From G942493375 sp942493375 (GTDB taxonomy: Bacteria; Armatimonadota; UBA5829): DNA of 64,000 nucleotides. The notes under the pieces were generated by a model. It was not told the DNA's origin and ran no database searches. It was given only the letters and a program-made list of their open reading frames with translations. Of this stretch, positions 27,030 to 35,842 are shown one piece after another (position 1 is the stretch's first letter; the number at the start of each line of letters is the position of its first letter). The stretch spans positions 6,944,001-7,008,000 of the forward strand of contig OW818698.1 of NCBI GenBank assembly GCA_942493375.1, in the 5' to 3' direction. Both the position numbers and the translations under genes were made by a program.

Positions 27030-27782
27030 TCAAGAGTTCAGTGAAACCATGTCCAGGAAGTCAATGCTCTTGAGGTCCCTCTCTAGCCTGTAACGGATGT
27101 GCCACTTTAATGTAATTGCCAGGTCTTGTTTCGCCTTTTCCGGAAATGTCAGGTCTTTGAGTTTGTGTGGCTGGGTTTCTATCAATGCCTGGACATAGGA
27201 ACCCAGAGCGCCGGGTACCCAGATTGAATCCCCGGGAGCTATACCACACTCCTTGCAAACAACTCCACCCATTTCAGGGCTGAATGCAACGCGCTCTTTT
27301 CCCATTTCAAGCCCACACCTGACACAGCAGTCAAACTGCGGCATATATCCGATACTTTCAAGCAAATTTAATTCGAAATATCTGACTGTCATCTCCGGGT
27401 CGGAGCCGCTTTCCAGGACATACATAGCGCTCAGGACAGTATCAAACAGGCTGGGATTGGGGTGGCGATCATCAGTGAGTTGATTGACCAGTTCCATTAT
27501 GTAGAACCCATAAGCAAGAGAGACTATTGTGGATTTTGCGTTAGGGAAAGACTCACGGATGTCGCTTTGAGTTAGGACATCCAGCTCTCTGCCTGTGCTG
27601 AGCATTCCCCGAAGATAAGTAAATGGTTCACTGGATCCGCTGAGTTTGCTTCCCGGTTTGCGTGCCCCTTTTGCCACTGCAGAGACCTTGCCGAGTTCAC
27701 GGGTATACAGAGTAAGTATCCTGTCCTTCTCCGCAAGGTCTATCCGCTTCAATACTATCGCACTGGTAGAATATGTTCGCAT
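27030..27782 (-). CDS. recO: DNA repair protein RecO
   Basis: A 250-residue RecO. The N-terminal OB fold (about 1-80) begins RTYSTSAIVLKRIDLAEKDR and is followed by KGARKPGSKLSGSSEPF. The central and C-terminal helical region contains a four-cysteine zinc site (CCVRCG...CKECG, about residues 150-180). RecO anneals single strands and loads RecA onto SSB-coated DNA with RecR. Length is normal for the family. No other rec gene is adjacent; a hairpin repeat lies upstream. Confidence 0.93.
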   Translation of the reverse strand: MRTYSTSAIVLKRIDLAEKDRILTLYTRELGKVSAVAKGARKPGSKLSGSSEPFTYLRGMLSTGRELDVLTQSDIRESFPNAKSTIVSLAYGFYIMELVNQLTDDRHPNPSLFDTVLSAMYVLESGSDPEMTVRYFELNLLESIGYMPQFDCCVRCGLEMGKERVAFSPEMGGVVCKECGIAPGDSIWVPGALGSYVQALIETQPHKLKDLTFPEKAKQDLAITLKWHIRYRLERDLKSIDFLDMVSLNS

Positions 27783-27900
27783 AATATGTTTTCATTATAC
27801 ACGAAACCAGCACCAGTATTTATAGTGTCGTGAGCAGTCATTACTCAGAATACGGTCATTGTCATTCTGAACGGAGTTAAGAATCTCAACAGTGTCAGCA

Positions 27901-27992
27901 TACATTGTCATCCTGAGGAACGAAGGATCTGCTTTTCTGAACCTGTAATGGCTATATAAAAGCAGATTCTTCGTTCCTCAGGATGACAATGT
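27901..27992. repeat. TGTCATCCTGAGG hairpin repeat, copy 2
   Basis: A 92-nt hairpin whose arms extend beyond the shared core by copy-specific complementary bases (CATACAT on the left, ATGTATG on the right). It sits 13 bp after the trpA stop codon and could end the trp transcript. Confidence 0.85.
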
Positions 27993-28005
27993 ATGGATTT
28001 TGATA

Positions 28006-28788
28006 CTATCTTAATCCCGAAACAAACTTGACTGCATTATCTACAGCTTCATCTGGCGTTGAACTTGATGCTATGACTTTCACCAGTGCACTACCTACAA
28101 CAACTCCATCAGCTGCCTGGGATACCTCATGGACTTGCTCCGCAGTAGAGATTCCGAATCCCACAGCCACTGGTTTGTTGGTGAGTGATTTAATTCTGGC
28201 AACGAGTTCTGAGAGTCCTACAGCAAGCGAACTCTGTGTACCGGTGACTCCGAGCCTGGATACGCAGTATACAAATCCAGTGGTGCAGTCTGCAGTCAGG
28301 CGAACACGATCATCTGTGCTTGTCGGCGCAACCAGAAACACAGTTGCTAGATTGTATTTCTCGCAGACTTGAATCCATTCAGTTGCCTCATCAGCGGGCA
28401 GGTCTGTGAGAATTGCTCCGTCAGCACCAGCTTCGACTGCTGTTTTAGCGAACCTTTCCAAGCCATAATGTTGAACAGGATTGAAGTAGGTCATTAAAAC
28501 TAACGGTATCTCGCAAGTTTTTCGGATCTCTTTTACGCACTCAAAGACTCCATCGACAGTTGCACCATTCTGTAAGGCTCGAAAACCTGCAGCCTGGATT
28601 ACCGGGCCGTCCGCCATAGGGTCGGAGAATGGTATTCCGAGTTCAACTATGTCAGCACCCGCTTTATGTATTGCAGGAACTATGCGTGTCGTAGTAGCCA
28701 AGTCAGGATCACCTGCTGTCAGAAAGCATATAAGAGGTTTGGATGCTCCGGATTTTACTGCATTGAATCTATCTGTAATTCTATTCAT
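28006..28788 (-). CDS. trpA: Tryptophan synthase alpha chain
   Basis: A 260-residue TIM-barrel protein that cleaves indole-3-glycerol phosphate to indole and glyceraldehyde 3-phosphate, channelling indole to TrpB. Seen: FLTAGDPDLATT, ELGIPFSDPMADGPVIQ (with the catalytic glutamate in the family position), LMTYFNPVQHYG, AGADGAILTDLPADE and GFGISTAEQV, the phosphate-binding loop. It is the last gene of the operon. Its start codon overlaps the trpB stop (ATGA). Confidence 0.97.
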   Translation of the reverse strand: MNRITDRFNAVKSGASKPLICFLTAGDPDLATTTRIVPAIHKAGADIVELGIPFSDPMADGPVIQAAGFRALQNGATVDGVFECVKEIRKTCEIPLVLMTYFNPVQHYGLERFAKTAVEAGADGAILTDLPADEATEWIQVCEKYNLATVFLVAPTSTDDRVRLTADCTTGFVYCVSRLGVTGTQSSLAVGLSELVARIKSLTNKPVAVGFGISTAEQVHEVSQAADGVVVGSALVKVIASSSTPDEAVDNAVKFVSGLR

Positions 28789-29990
28789 CGCTCAGCCTCC
28801 AGAATTTTCGAAACCGCTTCAACATCCTTGTCCCCTCTACCTGAAAGACACATAACAATGATCTGGTCTTTGGAGAGTTTGGGAGCAATCTTCATAACAT
28901 GTGCCAGGGCGTGTGAAGACTCCAGAGCAGGAATGATCCCTTCGGTCTGAGATAGGAACTGGAAAGCAGTTAGTGCCTCTTTGTCTGTAGCATTAACATA
29001 TGTTGCTCTGCCGGTGTCTTTAAAGTAACTGTGCTCCGGCCCCACTCCAGGATAATCCAGTCCTGCAGACACACTGTGAGTCAGTTTTACCTGTCCATCA
29101 GAGTCTTGCAGCAGATAACTCATACACCCGTGTAACACGCCGGGCTCACCCAGACCGAGGGTTGCGCAGTGCCTGTCTGTATCAGTACCCTCACCGGCTG
29201 CTTCTACTCCTATAAGTCTTACTGACAGGTCTTGAGCGAATGGATAGAATGTCCCCATTGCATTGCTGCCGCCGCCGACACAAGCAACCACATAATCCGG
29301 CAGTCTACCCTCTTTTGCCAGGCATTGAGTTCTGGTCTCTCTGCCAATAACCGATTGAAAATCTCTGACAATCATAGGATAGGGGTGGGGACCTATTACA
29401 GAGCCGATTATATAGTGAGTGTCATTAACATTGGTCACCCAATCCCTGATTGCTTCACTGGTGGCATCCTTGAGTGTTTGCGTGCCAGCTGTCACTTCAA
29501 TCACTTCAGCGCCCATCAGCCTCATCCTGAACACATTCAGGGCCTGTCTTACTGTGTCTTCGAGTCCCATATAAACATGGCATTCCAGTCCGAAGAGAGC
29601 ACAAGCCGTTGCAGTAGCAACACCATGCTGCCCTGCGCCGGTCTCTGCTATTATCCGCTTCTTCCCCATTCTACGAGCCAGGAGTATCTGCCCCATTACG
29701 TTATTGAGCTTGTGAGCTCCGGTATGGCAGAGGTCTTCCCGCTTAAGGTAAATCTTTGCTCCACCCAGAACTTCAGTCAGTCTTTTTGCGTAATATAACG
29801 GAGTCTCGCGTCCTACATACTCCGATAAGTAGTATTCAAGTTCGGATATGAACTCGGGATCGTCTTTGTAGCGGGCATAGACTTCAGAGAGTTCATCCAG
29901 AGCCGGGATAAGCGTCTCCGGCACGTACCTGCCGCCGAATATTCCAAAGTGCCCATGCACATCGGGCAAACTAGTCGCATTTTGTGACAT
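28785..29990 (-). CDS. trpB: Tryptophan synthase beta chain
   Basis: A 401-residue PLP enzyme that joins indole with serine to make tryptophan. It is of the TrpB1 type: the N-terminal FGIFGGRYVPETL, the PLP lysine in EDLCHTGAHKLNN, AETGAGQHGVATA and VGGGSNAMGTFYPF. The full COMM domain makes it a partner for TrpA. The start overlaps the end of trpF by 20 nt. Overlaps throughout this operon point to translational coupling. Confidence 0.97.
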   Translation of the reverse strand: MSQNATSLPDVHGHFGIFGGRYVPETLIPALDELSEVYARYKDDPEFISELEYYLSEYVGRETPLYYAKRLTEVLGGAKIYLKREDLCHTGAHKLNNVMGQILLARRMGKKRIIAETGAGQHGVATATACALFGLECHVYMGLEDTVRQALNVFRMRLMGAEVIEVTAGTQTLKDATSEAIRDWVTNVNDTHYIIGSVIGPHPYPMIVRDFQSVIGRETRTQCLAKEGRLPDYVVACVGGGSNAMGTFYPFAQDLSVRLIGVEAAGEGTDTDRHCATLGLGEPGVLHGCMSYLLQDSDGQVKLTHSVSAGLDYPGVGPEHSYFKDTGRATYVNATDKEALTAFQFLSQTEGIIPALESSHALAHVMKIAPKLSKDQIIVMCLSGRGDKDVEAVSKILEAER

Positions 29991-30588
29991 TATGAACCAA
30001 CCTTTCCAGTTTCTCGTAATCTTTCTTTCCAGGAGCAGATTCTACTCCACTGGATATATCAATAGCATAAGGATGCACTGTATTTATTGCATCGCAGACA
30101 TTATCAGCATTAATCCCACCTGCGAGGATAATCTGTTTGTCAGGGAAATCCAAGCCTGTAAAAAGATTCCAGTCCCAGGCAGTGCCTGTGCCTCCCTGAA
30201 TCTTTTTTGCGTAAGTGTCGAATAAATAGTACTCAGCACTTTGATATTTATGTATAGCGCTCAGGCTTTCAAGATCAGATACACGCAGCACTCTTATAAC
30301 GCGTTCAGAACCAATCTGTTTGGCGAAATCTTCGCTCTGTTCACCGTGCAGTTGCACATAATCCAGCCCGCAGCTGTTGGCAATCTCCAGGACTTCATCT
30401 GATTCCTCAGTGAACACTCCAACCATGCGGACCGAGTCGCCGAGATCTTTGCGAATCTGCTTTACCACCACAGGATCAGCATGTCTGGGGCTTTTGGCAA
30501 AAACAAATCCGAGATAATCCACACCCAATCTTACGCATTCAAGGGCATCGAGCAGGTTTGTCAGTCCACATACTTTAATCTTAGTCAT
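29971..30588 (-). CDS. trpF: Phosphoribosylanthranilate isomerase
   Basis: A 205-residue TIM barrel that converts phosphoribosylanthranilate to CdRP. The N-terminal KVCGLTNLLDA carries the catalytic cysteine, with FVFAKSPRHA, YVQLHGEQSED and the catalytic aspartate in LFDTYAK, then LAGGINADNV for phosphate. Its start overlaps the trpC stop. In several bacteria trpF is fused to trpC; here it is separate. Confidence 0.96.
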   Translation of the reverse strand: MTKIKVCGLTNLLDALECVRLGVDYLGFVFAKSPRHADPVVVKQIRKDLGDSVRMVGVFTEESDEVLEIANSCGLDYVQLHGEQSEDFAKQIGSERVIRVLRVSDLESLSAIHKYQSAEYYLFDTYAKKIQGGTGTAWDWNLFTGLDFPDKQIILAGGINADNVCDAINTVHPYAIDISSGVESAPGKKDYEKLERLVHNVTKCD

Positions 30589-31400
30589 CCTACTAACTCC
30601 CTGAGCTTAGCTTCGATGTCAGTCTCTTTCATAAGGGCTTCGCCTATAAGCACCGAATCTACGCCACATTCTCCCAGCGCAACCATATCGGAGTGTGTAA
30701 ATATCCCGCTCTCACTTACTAGCTTTGGTGTGTTAATATTCTGATCCGAAAAGAATGACTTTATAATCCTCTGTGTCGTGTTAATGTCAGTCTTAAACGT
30801 TTTTAGATCTCTGTTGTTAATACCCACAATCTTTGCATTGAGTGATAAGGCAATTTCCATCTCACTCTCATCGTGAACTTCAACAAGGCACTGGAGTCTG
30901 AGACTCTGAGCTATATTCATTAACTCGCTGAGTTTGTTTTTCTCAAGTGCTGCAACAATAAGTAAGATAGCATCTGCTCCTGCTGCTCTTGCTTCAAATA
31001 TCTGGTATGCATCAACAATAAAATCTTTGCGCAGCACGGGGATATGTACGGTCTCCTTAACCTCTGACAGATAACTCAATGAGCCTTGGAAAAAATCGGC
31101 ATCGGTCAATACGGATATTGCTGCTGCCCCACCTGCTTCGTATGCTTTGCTGATTTCACCCGGATTGAAGTCCTCCCTTATCACTCCACGAGATGGCGAA
31201 GCCTTTTTGACTTCTGCAATTACTGCCGGTATCCCAGTGTTATTGCACCTTAATGCTGCTCCGAAATCCCGTGTCGGTGGCAGTTTCGCAATATCCGAAA
31301 TGAAATCAAATGTATGGCACTTAGCTTTGAGGAGCTGCACTTCCTCATATTTACGTTCCAGTATCTTATCCAATATATTTTTGCTCTTCTGTTCACTCAT
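30585..31400 (-). CDS. trpC: Indole-3-glycerol phosphate synthase
   Basis: A 271-residue TIM barrel that closes CdRP to indole-3-glycerol phosphate. Seen: VIAEVKKASPSRGVI (catalytic lysine), ISVLTDADFFQGSL, LRKDFIVDAYQIFEARAAG, IVGINNRDLKTF and SESGIFTHSDM. Start at 31400 overlaps the trpD stop in an ATGA. It is 30-40 residues longer at the N-terminus than the shortest archaeal forms, as usual for bacteria. Confidence 0.96.
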   Translation of the reverse strand: MSEQKSKNILDKILERKYEEVQLLKAKCHTFDFISDIAKLPPTRDFGAALRCNNTGIPAVIAEVKKASPSRGVIREDFNPGEISKAYEAGGAAAISVLTDADFFQGSLSYLSEVKETVHIPVLRKDFIVDAYQIFEARAAGADAILLIVAALEKNKLSELMNIAQSLRLQCLVEVHDESEMEIALSLNAKIVGINNRDLKTFKTDINTTQRIIKSFFSDQNINTPKLVSESGIFTHSDMVALGECGVDSVLIGEALMKETDIEAKLRELVG

Positions 31401-32425
31401 GCTGCCACCCTTATGCTGAAACTTTTCAGTTGGGTTAGTTTTTCCAGAGCCTGTCCGGAATCAATTGACACCGCGGCTTTGATTATTCCATCTTCCAGGG
31501 ATACAGCATTCTCACTTACAACCAGCGCAGCAGCAGCATTCACGAGCACGATATCTCTCTTTGCACCGAGTTTGCCATTCAGCACATCCATCAATGCCTG
31601 TGCACTTTCTTGCAACGAACCGCTGCCAACAGACAAGTCCGCAGGAGTTGATCTGGCTAGACCCAGATCGACAGCGTCCATCGTTATAGTTGTAACTTTT
31701 CCAGCCTTTAACTCACTGATGATCGTTGGGCCAACAGTTGATATTTCATCCAGTCCGTCAATTCCATGAAAGACCATTGCATGTGTGGAGCCAAGTCTGA
31801 GAAGAACATGTGCTACTATTTCCGTATATTCAGGAGAGAAAACACCGATCACTTGCCTGGATGCTCCCGCAGGATTGGTCATTGGGCCAAGTAGATTGAA
31901 TACAGTTCGGATACCCATCTCTCGCCTGGGAGCCACAGCATGCTTCATTGCCGGATGCAGTGATGGAGCGAACATAAACCCTATGCCGGTTTCCTTAATG
32001 CACTCAGACACCTGCTGGGCTGAAAGTGATATGTTAACCCCCAGTTCCTCAAGTACATCAGCGCTGCCGCATTTGCTGGAAGCTGCTCTGTTGCCGTGTT
32101 TGGCAATGGGCACTCCTGCTCCTGCTGCAACGAACGCTGCTGTCGTCGAGATATTGAATGTGTTCAATCTATCTCCACCGGTACCGCACGTATCGACTAC
32201 TTCCGTATGCTCCGAGACTGCAACTCGAATAGATTTCTCACGCATAGTCCTGACAAATCCCTCTATCTCTTCAGATGTCTCACCTTTCATACGCATAGCG
32301 GTAAGCAAAGATGCAATCTGGGAATGGGTAGCTTCACCATCCATTATTTCTGTCATCACAACTGCAGCTTCATCAGCAGTCAAGTGCTCCCGACCTATTA
32401 TTCGTGCTATCGCATCTCTTATCAT
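31397..32425 (-). CDS. trpD: Anthranilate phosphoribosyltransferase
   Basis: A 342-residue class IV phosphoribosyltransferase acting on anthranilate and PRPP. The signature VVDTCGTGGDRLNTFNIST binds PRPP; GVPIAKHGNRAASSKCGSADVLE and FLLGPMTNPAGASRQVIGV follow. ATGA overlaps link it to trpG upstream and trpC downstream. No fused TrpG domain is present. Confidence 0.97.
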   Translation of the reverse strand: MIRDAIARIIGREHLTADEAAVVMTEIMDGEATHSQIASLLTAMRMKGETSEEIEGFVRTMREKSIRVAVSEHTEVVDTCGTGGDRLNTFNISTTAAFVAAGAGVPIAKHGNRAASSKCGSADVLEELGVNISLSAQQVSECIKETGIGFMFAPSLHPAMKHAVAPRREMGIRTVFNLLGPMTNPAGASRQVIGVFSPEYTEIVAHVLLRLGSTHAMVFHGIDGLDEISTVGPTIISELKAGKVTTITMDAVDLGLARSTPADLSVGSGSLQESAQALMDVLNGKLGAKRDIVLVNAAAALVVSENAVSLEDGIIKAAVSIDSGQALEKLTQLKSFSIRVAA

Positions 32426-33036
32426 CTCAATGCCCCCTGGCCCATTTTGGGTTCTTTTATGTCGTAGTTTCTTTGGAAACCAATGAAATTCTCTATTATC
32501 CTCATACCGTTGTGTGTGAGTATGGATTCCGGATGGAACTGCACACCCTCAACCGGGAAGTCTTTATGCCTGACTCCCATTATCTCGCCGTCTTCGCTGT
32601 GAGCGGTTACATCCAGGCATTCAGGAAGTGTTTTTTTGCTTATAACCAGTGAATGGTATCTGATCGCTTGAAACGGGTTAGGCATCCCTGCAAAGAGGCC
32701 TTTGCCATCGTGAGTTATCATCGATGTCTTCCCGTGCATCAGTTTGCCAGCTCGGATAATATCGCCTCCAAAGGCTGCTCCAATGCTTTGATGTCCCAAA
32801 CAAACTCCAAATATTGGAACCCGCCCCGACATCTGCTTGATCAGTTCAACAGATATCCCGGCTTCGTGTGGAGAACAAGGCCCAGGAGAAATCACAAGTA
32901 AGTCAGGAGACAGGGCCTTTATCTCATCAACCGTAACTTTGTCGTTGCGGAAGACAGTCAAGTCCTGCCCGATAGACCCGAAATACTGGACCAGGTTGTA
33001 TGTAAAGCTATCGTAGTTGTCTATCATTATGATCAT
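32422..33036 (-). CDS. trpG: Anthranilate synthase glutamine amidotransferase subunit
   Basis: A 204-residue class I glutamine amidotransferase that supplies ammonia to TrpE. IDNYDSFTYNLVQY starts the protein, the catalytic cysteine lies in VFGVCLGHQSIG and the His-Glu pair in GVQFHPESI. It may also serve para-aminobenzoate synthesis, as in Bacillus. GAGGT inside the end of trpE lies 8 nt before the ATG at 33036. Confidence 0.96.
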   Translation of the reverse strand: MIIMIDNYDSFTYNLVQYFGSIGQDLTVFRNDKVTVDEIKALSPDLLVISPGPCSPHEAGISVELIKQMSGRVPIFGVCLGHQSIGAAFGGDIIRAGKLMHGKTSMITHDGKGLFAGMPNPFQAIRYHSLVISKKTLPECLDVTAHSEDGEIMGVRHKDFPVEGVQFHPESILTHNGMRIIENFIGFQRNYDIKEPKMGQGALR

Positions 33037-33042
33037 TGGATT

Positions 33043-34527
33043 TTACCTCAATCCGTTTTCTGCGGCTTCAATAGCACTGATTAATGCGCCTGCTTTGTTT
33101 CTTGTTTCGATAAATTCAGTTTCTGGAACTGAGTCTGCCACAATTCCAGCGCCAGCCTGAACGTAGGCTTTATCATCTTTAATAAGAATCGTGCGTATCG
33201 TAATTGCAGTATCCATATCACCCGAATAGCTGAAATAACCGATCGCTCCTGCATAAGTAGCTCTGCGGGTAGGTTCCAGTTCATCGATGATTTGCATTGC
33301 GCGGATTTTTGGGGCCCCGCTGACTGTTCCAGCCGGGAAACATGCTCTCAGAACATCGAACTGGTCCATTCCTGATTTCAACCTGCCGGTAACATTGGAT
33401 ACGATATGCATGACATGAGAATACCGTTCGATTCCCATCAGTTCATCAACGCTGACGCTTCCATATTCACAAACTCGGCCTATGTCATTGCGTCCAAGAT
33501 CGACCAGCATCACATGCTCTGCACGTTCTTTCTCATCCTTCAATAGTTCAGCTTCGAGTAGTGTGTCTTCTGCTTCACTGTTGCCTCTGGGTCTTGTACC
33601 GGCTATCGGTCTGGTAGTTACCGTTTCTCCCTCAACAGTAACCAGTATCTCCGGACTCGACCCCACCAACGCCAACTCTCCAAGTGAAAGGTAATACATA
33701 TATGGCGATGGGTTCAATCCTCTGAGTGCACGGTAGATATCAAACGGGCGGGCTGTGATATCTGCTTCAAAGCGCTGTGACAGGACTATCTGTATCGCAT
33801 CTCCGGCTGCAATATACTCTTTACAGCGCTCAACCGATTGTTCGAAATCTTGCTGTTTAAAGTTTGATCTTACCGCAATAGGAGCATCACAAGGTTGGGG
33901 AGATGTATAATTCAACGGCTGCGCCAGTTTGGATGCTATTTCTTCGATTTTAGTGATTGCTTCCTGATACGCACTCTGTGGATCAGTTCCAACATGTGCA
34001 TTGTGGACGATTCGGATCCGGTGGCTCACGTGGTCGAATACAAGGAGTGTGTCGACCAGCAGCATAACGCAGTCAGGAATGTTGAGGTCATCGATGGATG
34101 TGTTTGGTAGTTCCTCAAAGAACCTTACAACGTCGTAGCCGATATAACCAACCGCTCCACCACAGAACTTCGGAAGATTTGGATTGGGAACGTAGTCAAC
34201 TTGCGATAGTATTTCACTCAACACATGCAGCACATCATGTCCAGGGTTGAGAGTAAGATTGCTGTTGATACCGTCCCTGGTTACAGTCGCAGTGTTGTCC
34301 TTACTCTGGATAACTGCTGATGCACCGCTTCCGACAAATGAGAAGCGTCCGATTCTCTCACCGCCGGTGACGCTCTCCAGCAGAAATGAGGGTTCTAGCC
34401 CGGCAACCTTTAGATACGCCGATACCGGGGTTTCCATATCTGCCAGGATCTCCCGGTAGACAGGAATCACATTGCCTAGTTTAGAGCGTTCGACAAAATC
34501 ATCGAAACTCGGTTTATACTCGTTCAT
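33043..34527 (-). CDS. trpE: Anthranilate synthase component I
   Basis: A 494-residue chorismate-utilising enzyme that makes anthranilate with TrpG. The feedback motif LLES, ten residues, then S (LLESVTGGERIGRFS) is intact, so tryptophan inhibition is expected. The chorismate-binding core shows GTRPRGNSEAEDTLLEAEL, LVDLGRNDIGRVCEYGSV and FPAGTVSGAPKIRAMQIIDELE. I chose the ATG at 34527, with AGGAGAG 6-7 nt upstream, over the longer frame from 34569. It is the first gene of trpEGDCFBA and lies behind an attenuator. Confidence 0.96.
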   Translation of the reverse strand: MNEYKPSFDDFVERSKLGNVIPVYREILADMETPVSAYLKVAGLEPSFLLESVTGGERIGRFSFVGSGASAVIQSKDNTATVTRDGINSNLTLNPGHDVLHVLSEILSQVDYVPNPNLPKFCGGAVGYIGYDVVRFFEELPNTSIDDLNIPDCVMLLVDTLLVFDHVSHRIRIVHNAHVGTDPQSAYQEAITKIEEIASKLAQPLNYTSPQPCDAPIAVRSNFKQQDFEQSVERCKEYIAAGDAIQIVLSQRFEADITARPFDIYRALRGLNPSPYMYYLSLGELALVGSSPEILVTVEGETVTTRPIAGTRPRGNSEAEDTLLEAELLKDEKERAEHVMLVDLGRNDIGRVCEYGSVSVDELMGIERYSHVMHIVSNVTGRLKSGMDQFDVLRACFPAGTVSGAPKIRAMQIIDELEPTRRATYAGAIGYFSYSGDMDTAITIRTILIKDDKAYVQAGAGIVADSVPETEFIETRNKAGALISAIEAAENGLR

Positions 34528-34591
34528 TCGTTGCTCTCCTATATAGCCTTGCCATTCAGAGAAGAGCATCTACACCCGGATAATCAAAACT

Positions 34592-34613
34592 GACCGGAGC
34601 ATAAACCCCGGTC
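34592..34613 (-). other. Second hairpin in the trp leader
   Basis: GACCGG (34592-34597) pairs with CCGGTC (34608-34613). It lies between the attenuator terminator and trpE and is not followed by T residues, so it is more likely a stability or translation element. Confidence 0.4.
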
Positions 34614-34642
34614 TGCATTAGTGTTGATATGTTATTAAATGC

Positions 34643-34679
34643 AAAAAACCGCGGGCTCTTCCTCTGAAGTGGCTCGCGG
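34643..34679 (-). terminator. trp attenuator terminator
   Basis: On the minus strand CCGCG (34679-34675) pairs with CGCGG (34653-34649), continued by GC/GC and CTTC/GAAG, and followed by six T residues (34648-34643). It lies 115 nt before trpE. The upstream half of this hairpin can instead pair with 34748-34736, forming an antiterminator. Confidence 0.8.
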
Positions 34680-34719
34680 CTGTAAAGTATCTTAATGTCG
34701 TTATTAGATTAAATAGACG

Positions 34720-34815
34720 TTACGAAATATCTCCAGCGAGCGCTTCAGTTAGATTAACGCTTCGCCAGATCCAGACGGCATGGCTCAACCTGATTCCCAC
34801 AAACTTGCTTTTCAT
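34720..34815 (-). CDS. trpL: trp operon leader peptide
   Basis: A 31-codon reading frame (ATG at 34815, stop TAA at 34722-34720), too short for standard gene calling. It has two tryptophan codons at positions 15 and 17 (VWIWR), at 34773-34771 and 34767-34765. The ATG lies only a few nucleotides after the predicted transcription start, so translation may be leaderless, as described for trpL of Sinorhizobium meliloti. The last third of the frame is RNA segment 2 of the attenuator. When tryptophanyl-tRNA is short, a ribosome stalled on these codons would mask segment 1 (34770-34758), letting segment 2 pair with segment 3 and so prevent the terminator. Confidence 0.75.
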   Translation of the reverse strand: MKSKFVGIRLSHAVWIWRSVNLTEALAGDIS

Positions 34816-34824
34816 AACAATTCG

Positions 34825-34853
34825 ATTATACCCAGGTTTCATACGGAAGTCAA
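34825..34853 (-). promoter_or_regulatory. trp operon promoter
   Basis: On the minus strand TTGACT (34853-34848), a 17-base spacer and a perfect TATAAT (34830-34825). The transcription start would be near 34818, directly before the leader peptide ATG. Confidence 0.8.
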
Positions 34854-34877
34854 CACGTTTTTTGAAGTGTTTTAATA

Positions 34878-34909
34878 TTGTCATCCTGAGGAACGAAGGA
34901 TCTGCTTTT
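34878..34909. repeat. TGTCATCCTGAGG repeat, copy 3 (half only)
   Basis: A single left arm (TTGTCATCCTGAGGAACGAAGG...GCTTTT) with no complementary partner. It lies between the divergent trp and remA promoters. A truncated relic. Confidence 0.75.
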
Positions 34910-34926
34910 GTTTTGGATTGCTGTTT

Positions 34927-34955
34927 TTGACTTAGGCTCTTTTGAGTGATATACT
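34927..34955 (+). promoter_or_regulatory. remA operon promoter
   Basis: TTGACT (34927-34932), a 17-base spacer and TATACT (34950-34955). The start would be about 34962, which rules out the TTG at 34942 as a remA start and supports the ATG at 34990. Confidence 0.75.
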
Positions 34956-34989
34956 CGACTTGCTAAAAGCTAACAATGGGGGGCCTTTA

Positions 34990-35256
34990 ATGTCTCGGGT
35001 TCTGAGTGTGGGTTTTGGGAACTACGTGAATTTCAGGCGGGTTGTTGCTATTGTTAACGCAGAATCTGCACCTGTAAAACGTGCATTGCAACAGGCAATT
35101 AAGGATGGCAACCTGATAGACTCTACCCAGGGACGCAAGACTAAGAGCGTAGTATTTATGGATACCGGCCACATCGTTTCTTCATGTCTTACTACAGAAA
35201 CACTGGCAAAACGGGCACAGGATACGCAGATAGAGGATAATCAAGAGGATGCTTGA
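34990..35256 (+). CDS. remA: RemA-family regulator (DUF370)
   Basis: An 88-residue protein of the RemA/DUF370 family. SVGFGNYVNFRRVVAIVNAE, SAPVKRALQQAIKDGNLID and the GRKTKSVVFMDTGHI segment match Bacillus subtilis RemA, which oligomerises into rings and activates matrix genes by binding DNA. In Bacillus it heads the remA-gmk-rpoZ-coaBC-priA-def-fmt cluster, and the neighbours here fit. Start: ATG 34990 after a G-run at 6 nt, after the promoter. The last codons overlap gmk. Confidence 0.88.
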   Translation: MSRVLSVGFGNYVNFRRVVAIVNAESAPVKRALQQAIKDGNLIDSTQGRKTKSVVFMDTGHIVSSCLTTETLAKRAQDTQIEDNQEDA

Positions 35257-35842
35257 CCGCTTTACCATCTCTTCCGGACTTCTCTGTGTCGTTTCCGGTC
35301 CATCGGGTGTAGGCAAAGACTGCGTTTTGGACGCGTTACTTTCTGAAGCTAAAGGAATAGCTAAATGTGTCACCGCTACAACCCGTAATCCACGGCCAGG
35401 TGAACAGAACGGCATTGACTACATATTTCTTTCCTCTGATGAATTTTCACAGATGGTATCCAATGGTGATTTCCTGGAATATGCTGAAGTCCACGGGAAT
35501 ATGTATGGCACACCTAAAGCTGAGGTATCTAAATTAACCAGTCAAGGACTGGATGTAATATTAAAAATAGATGTGCAGGGTGGAATTAGTGTAAGGGCAT
35601 CTGATCCTGATGCCATTTTGATTTTTATACTTCCTCCTTCTGTTGAGGAACTCGAAAGACGTTTGAGGGGCAGAGGCACAGACAGCGAAGAATCTTTGCA
35701 GTGTAGATTAGATAATGCTCAGAATGAGTTGGCAAAGGCCAAAGAATACGATTATGTGGTCGTGAACAACACTATAGCGGGCGCTGTTCAAGACATTGAG
35801 GCGATAATAAGTGCAGAACACCACAGAGTTCGAAAAACCTGA
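35249..35842 (+). CDS. gmk: Guanylate kinase
   Basis: A 197-residue guanylate kinase making GDP from GMP and ATP. The P-loop VVSGPSGVGKDCVLDAL has GK followed by D instead of the usual S/T or G. TTRNPRPGEQNGIDYIF binds GMP, and DVILKIDVQGGISVR and IFILPPSVEELERRLRGRGTDSEE complete the lid and core. The start overlaps remA by 8 nt. It lies in the remA operon. Confidence 0.94.
   Translation: MLDRFTISSGLLCVVSGPSGVGKDCVLDALLSEAKGIAKCVTATTRNPRPGEQNGIDYIFLSSDEFSQMVSNGDFLEYAEVHGNMYGTPKAEVSKLTSQGLDVILKIDVQGGISVRASDPDAILIFILPPSVEELERRLRGRGTDSEESLQCRLDNAQNELAKAKEYDYVVVNNTIAGAVQDIEAIISAEHHRVRKT

Noticed and set aside
34528..34720. T-box riboswitch upstream of trpE
   Set aside because: No AGGGTGGNACCGCG antiterminator motif. 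The leader peptide with Trp codons and alternating stems explains the region better.
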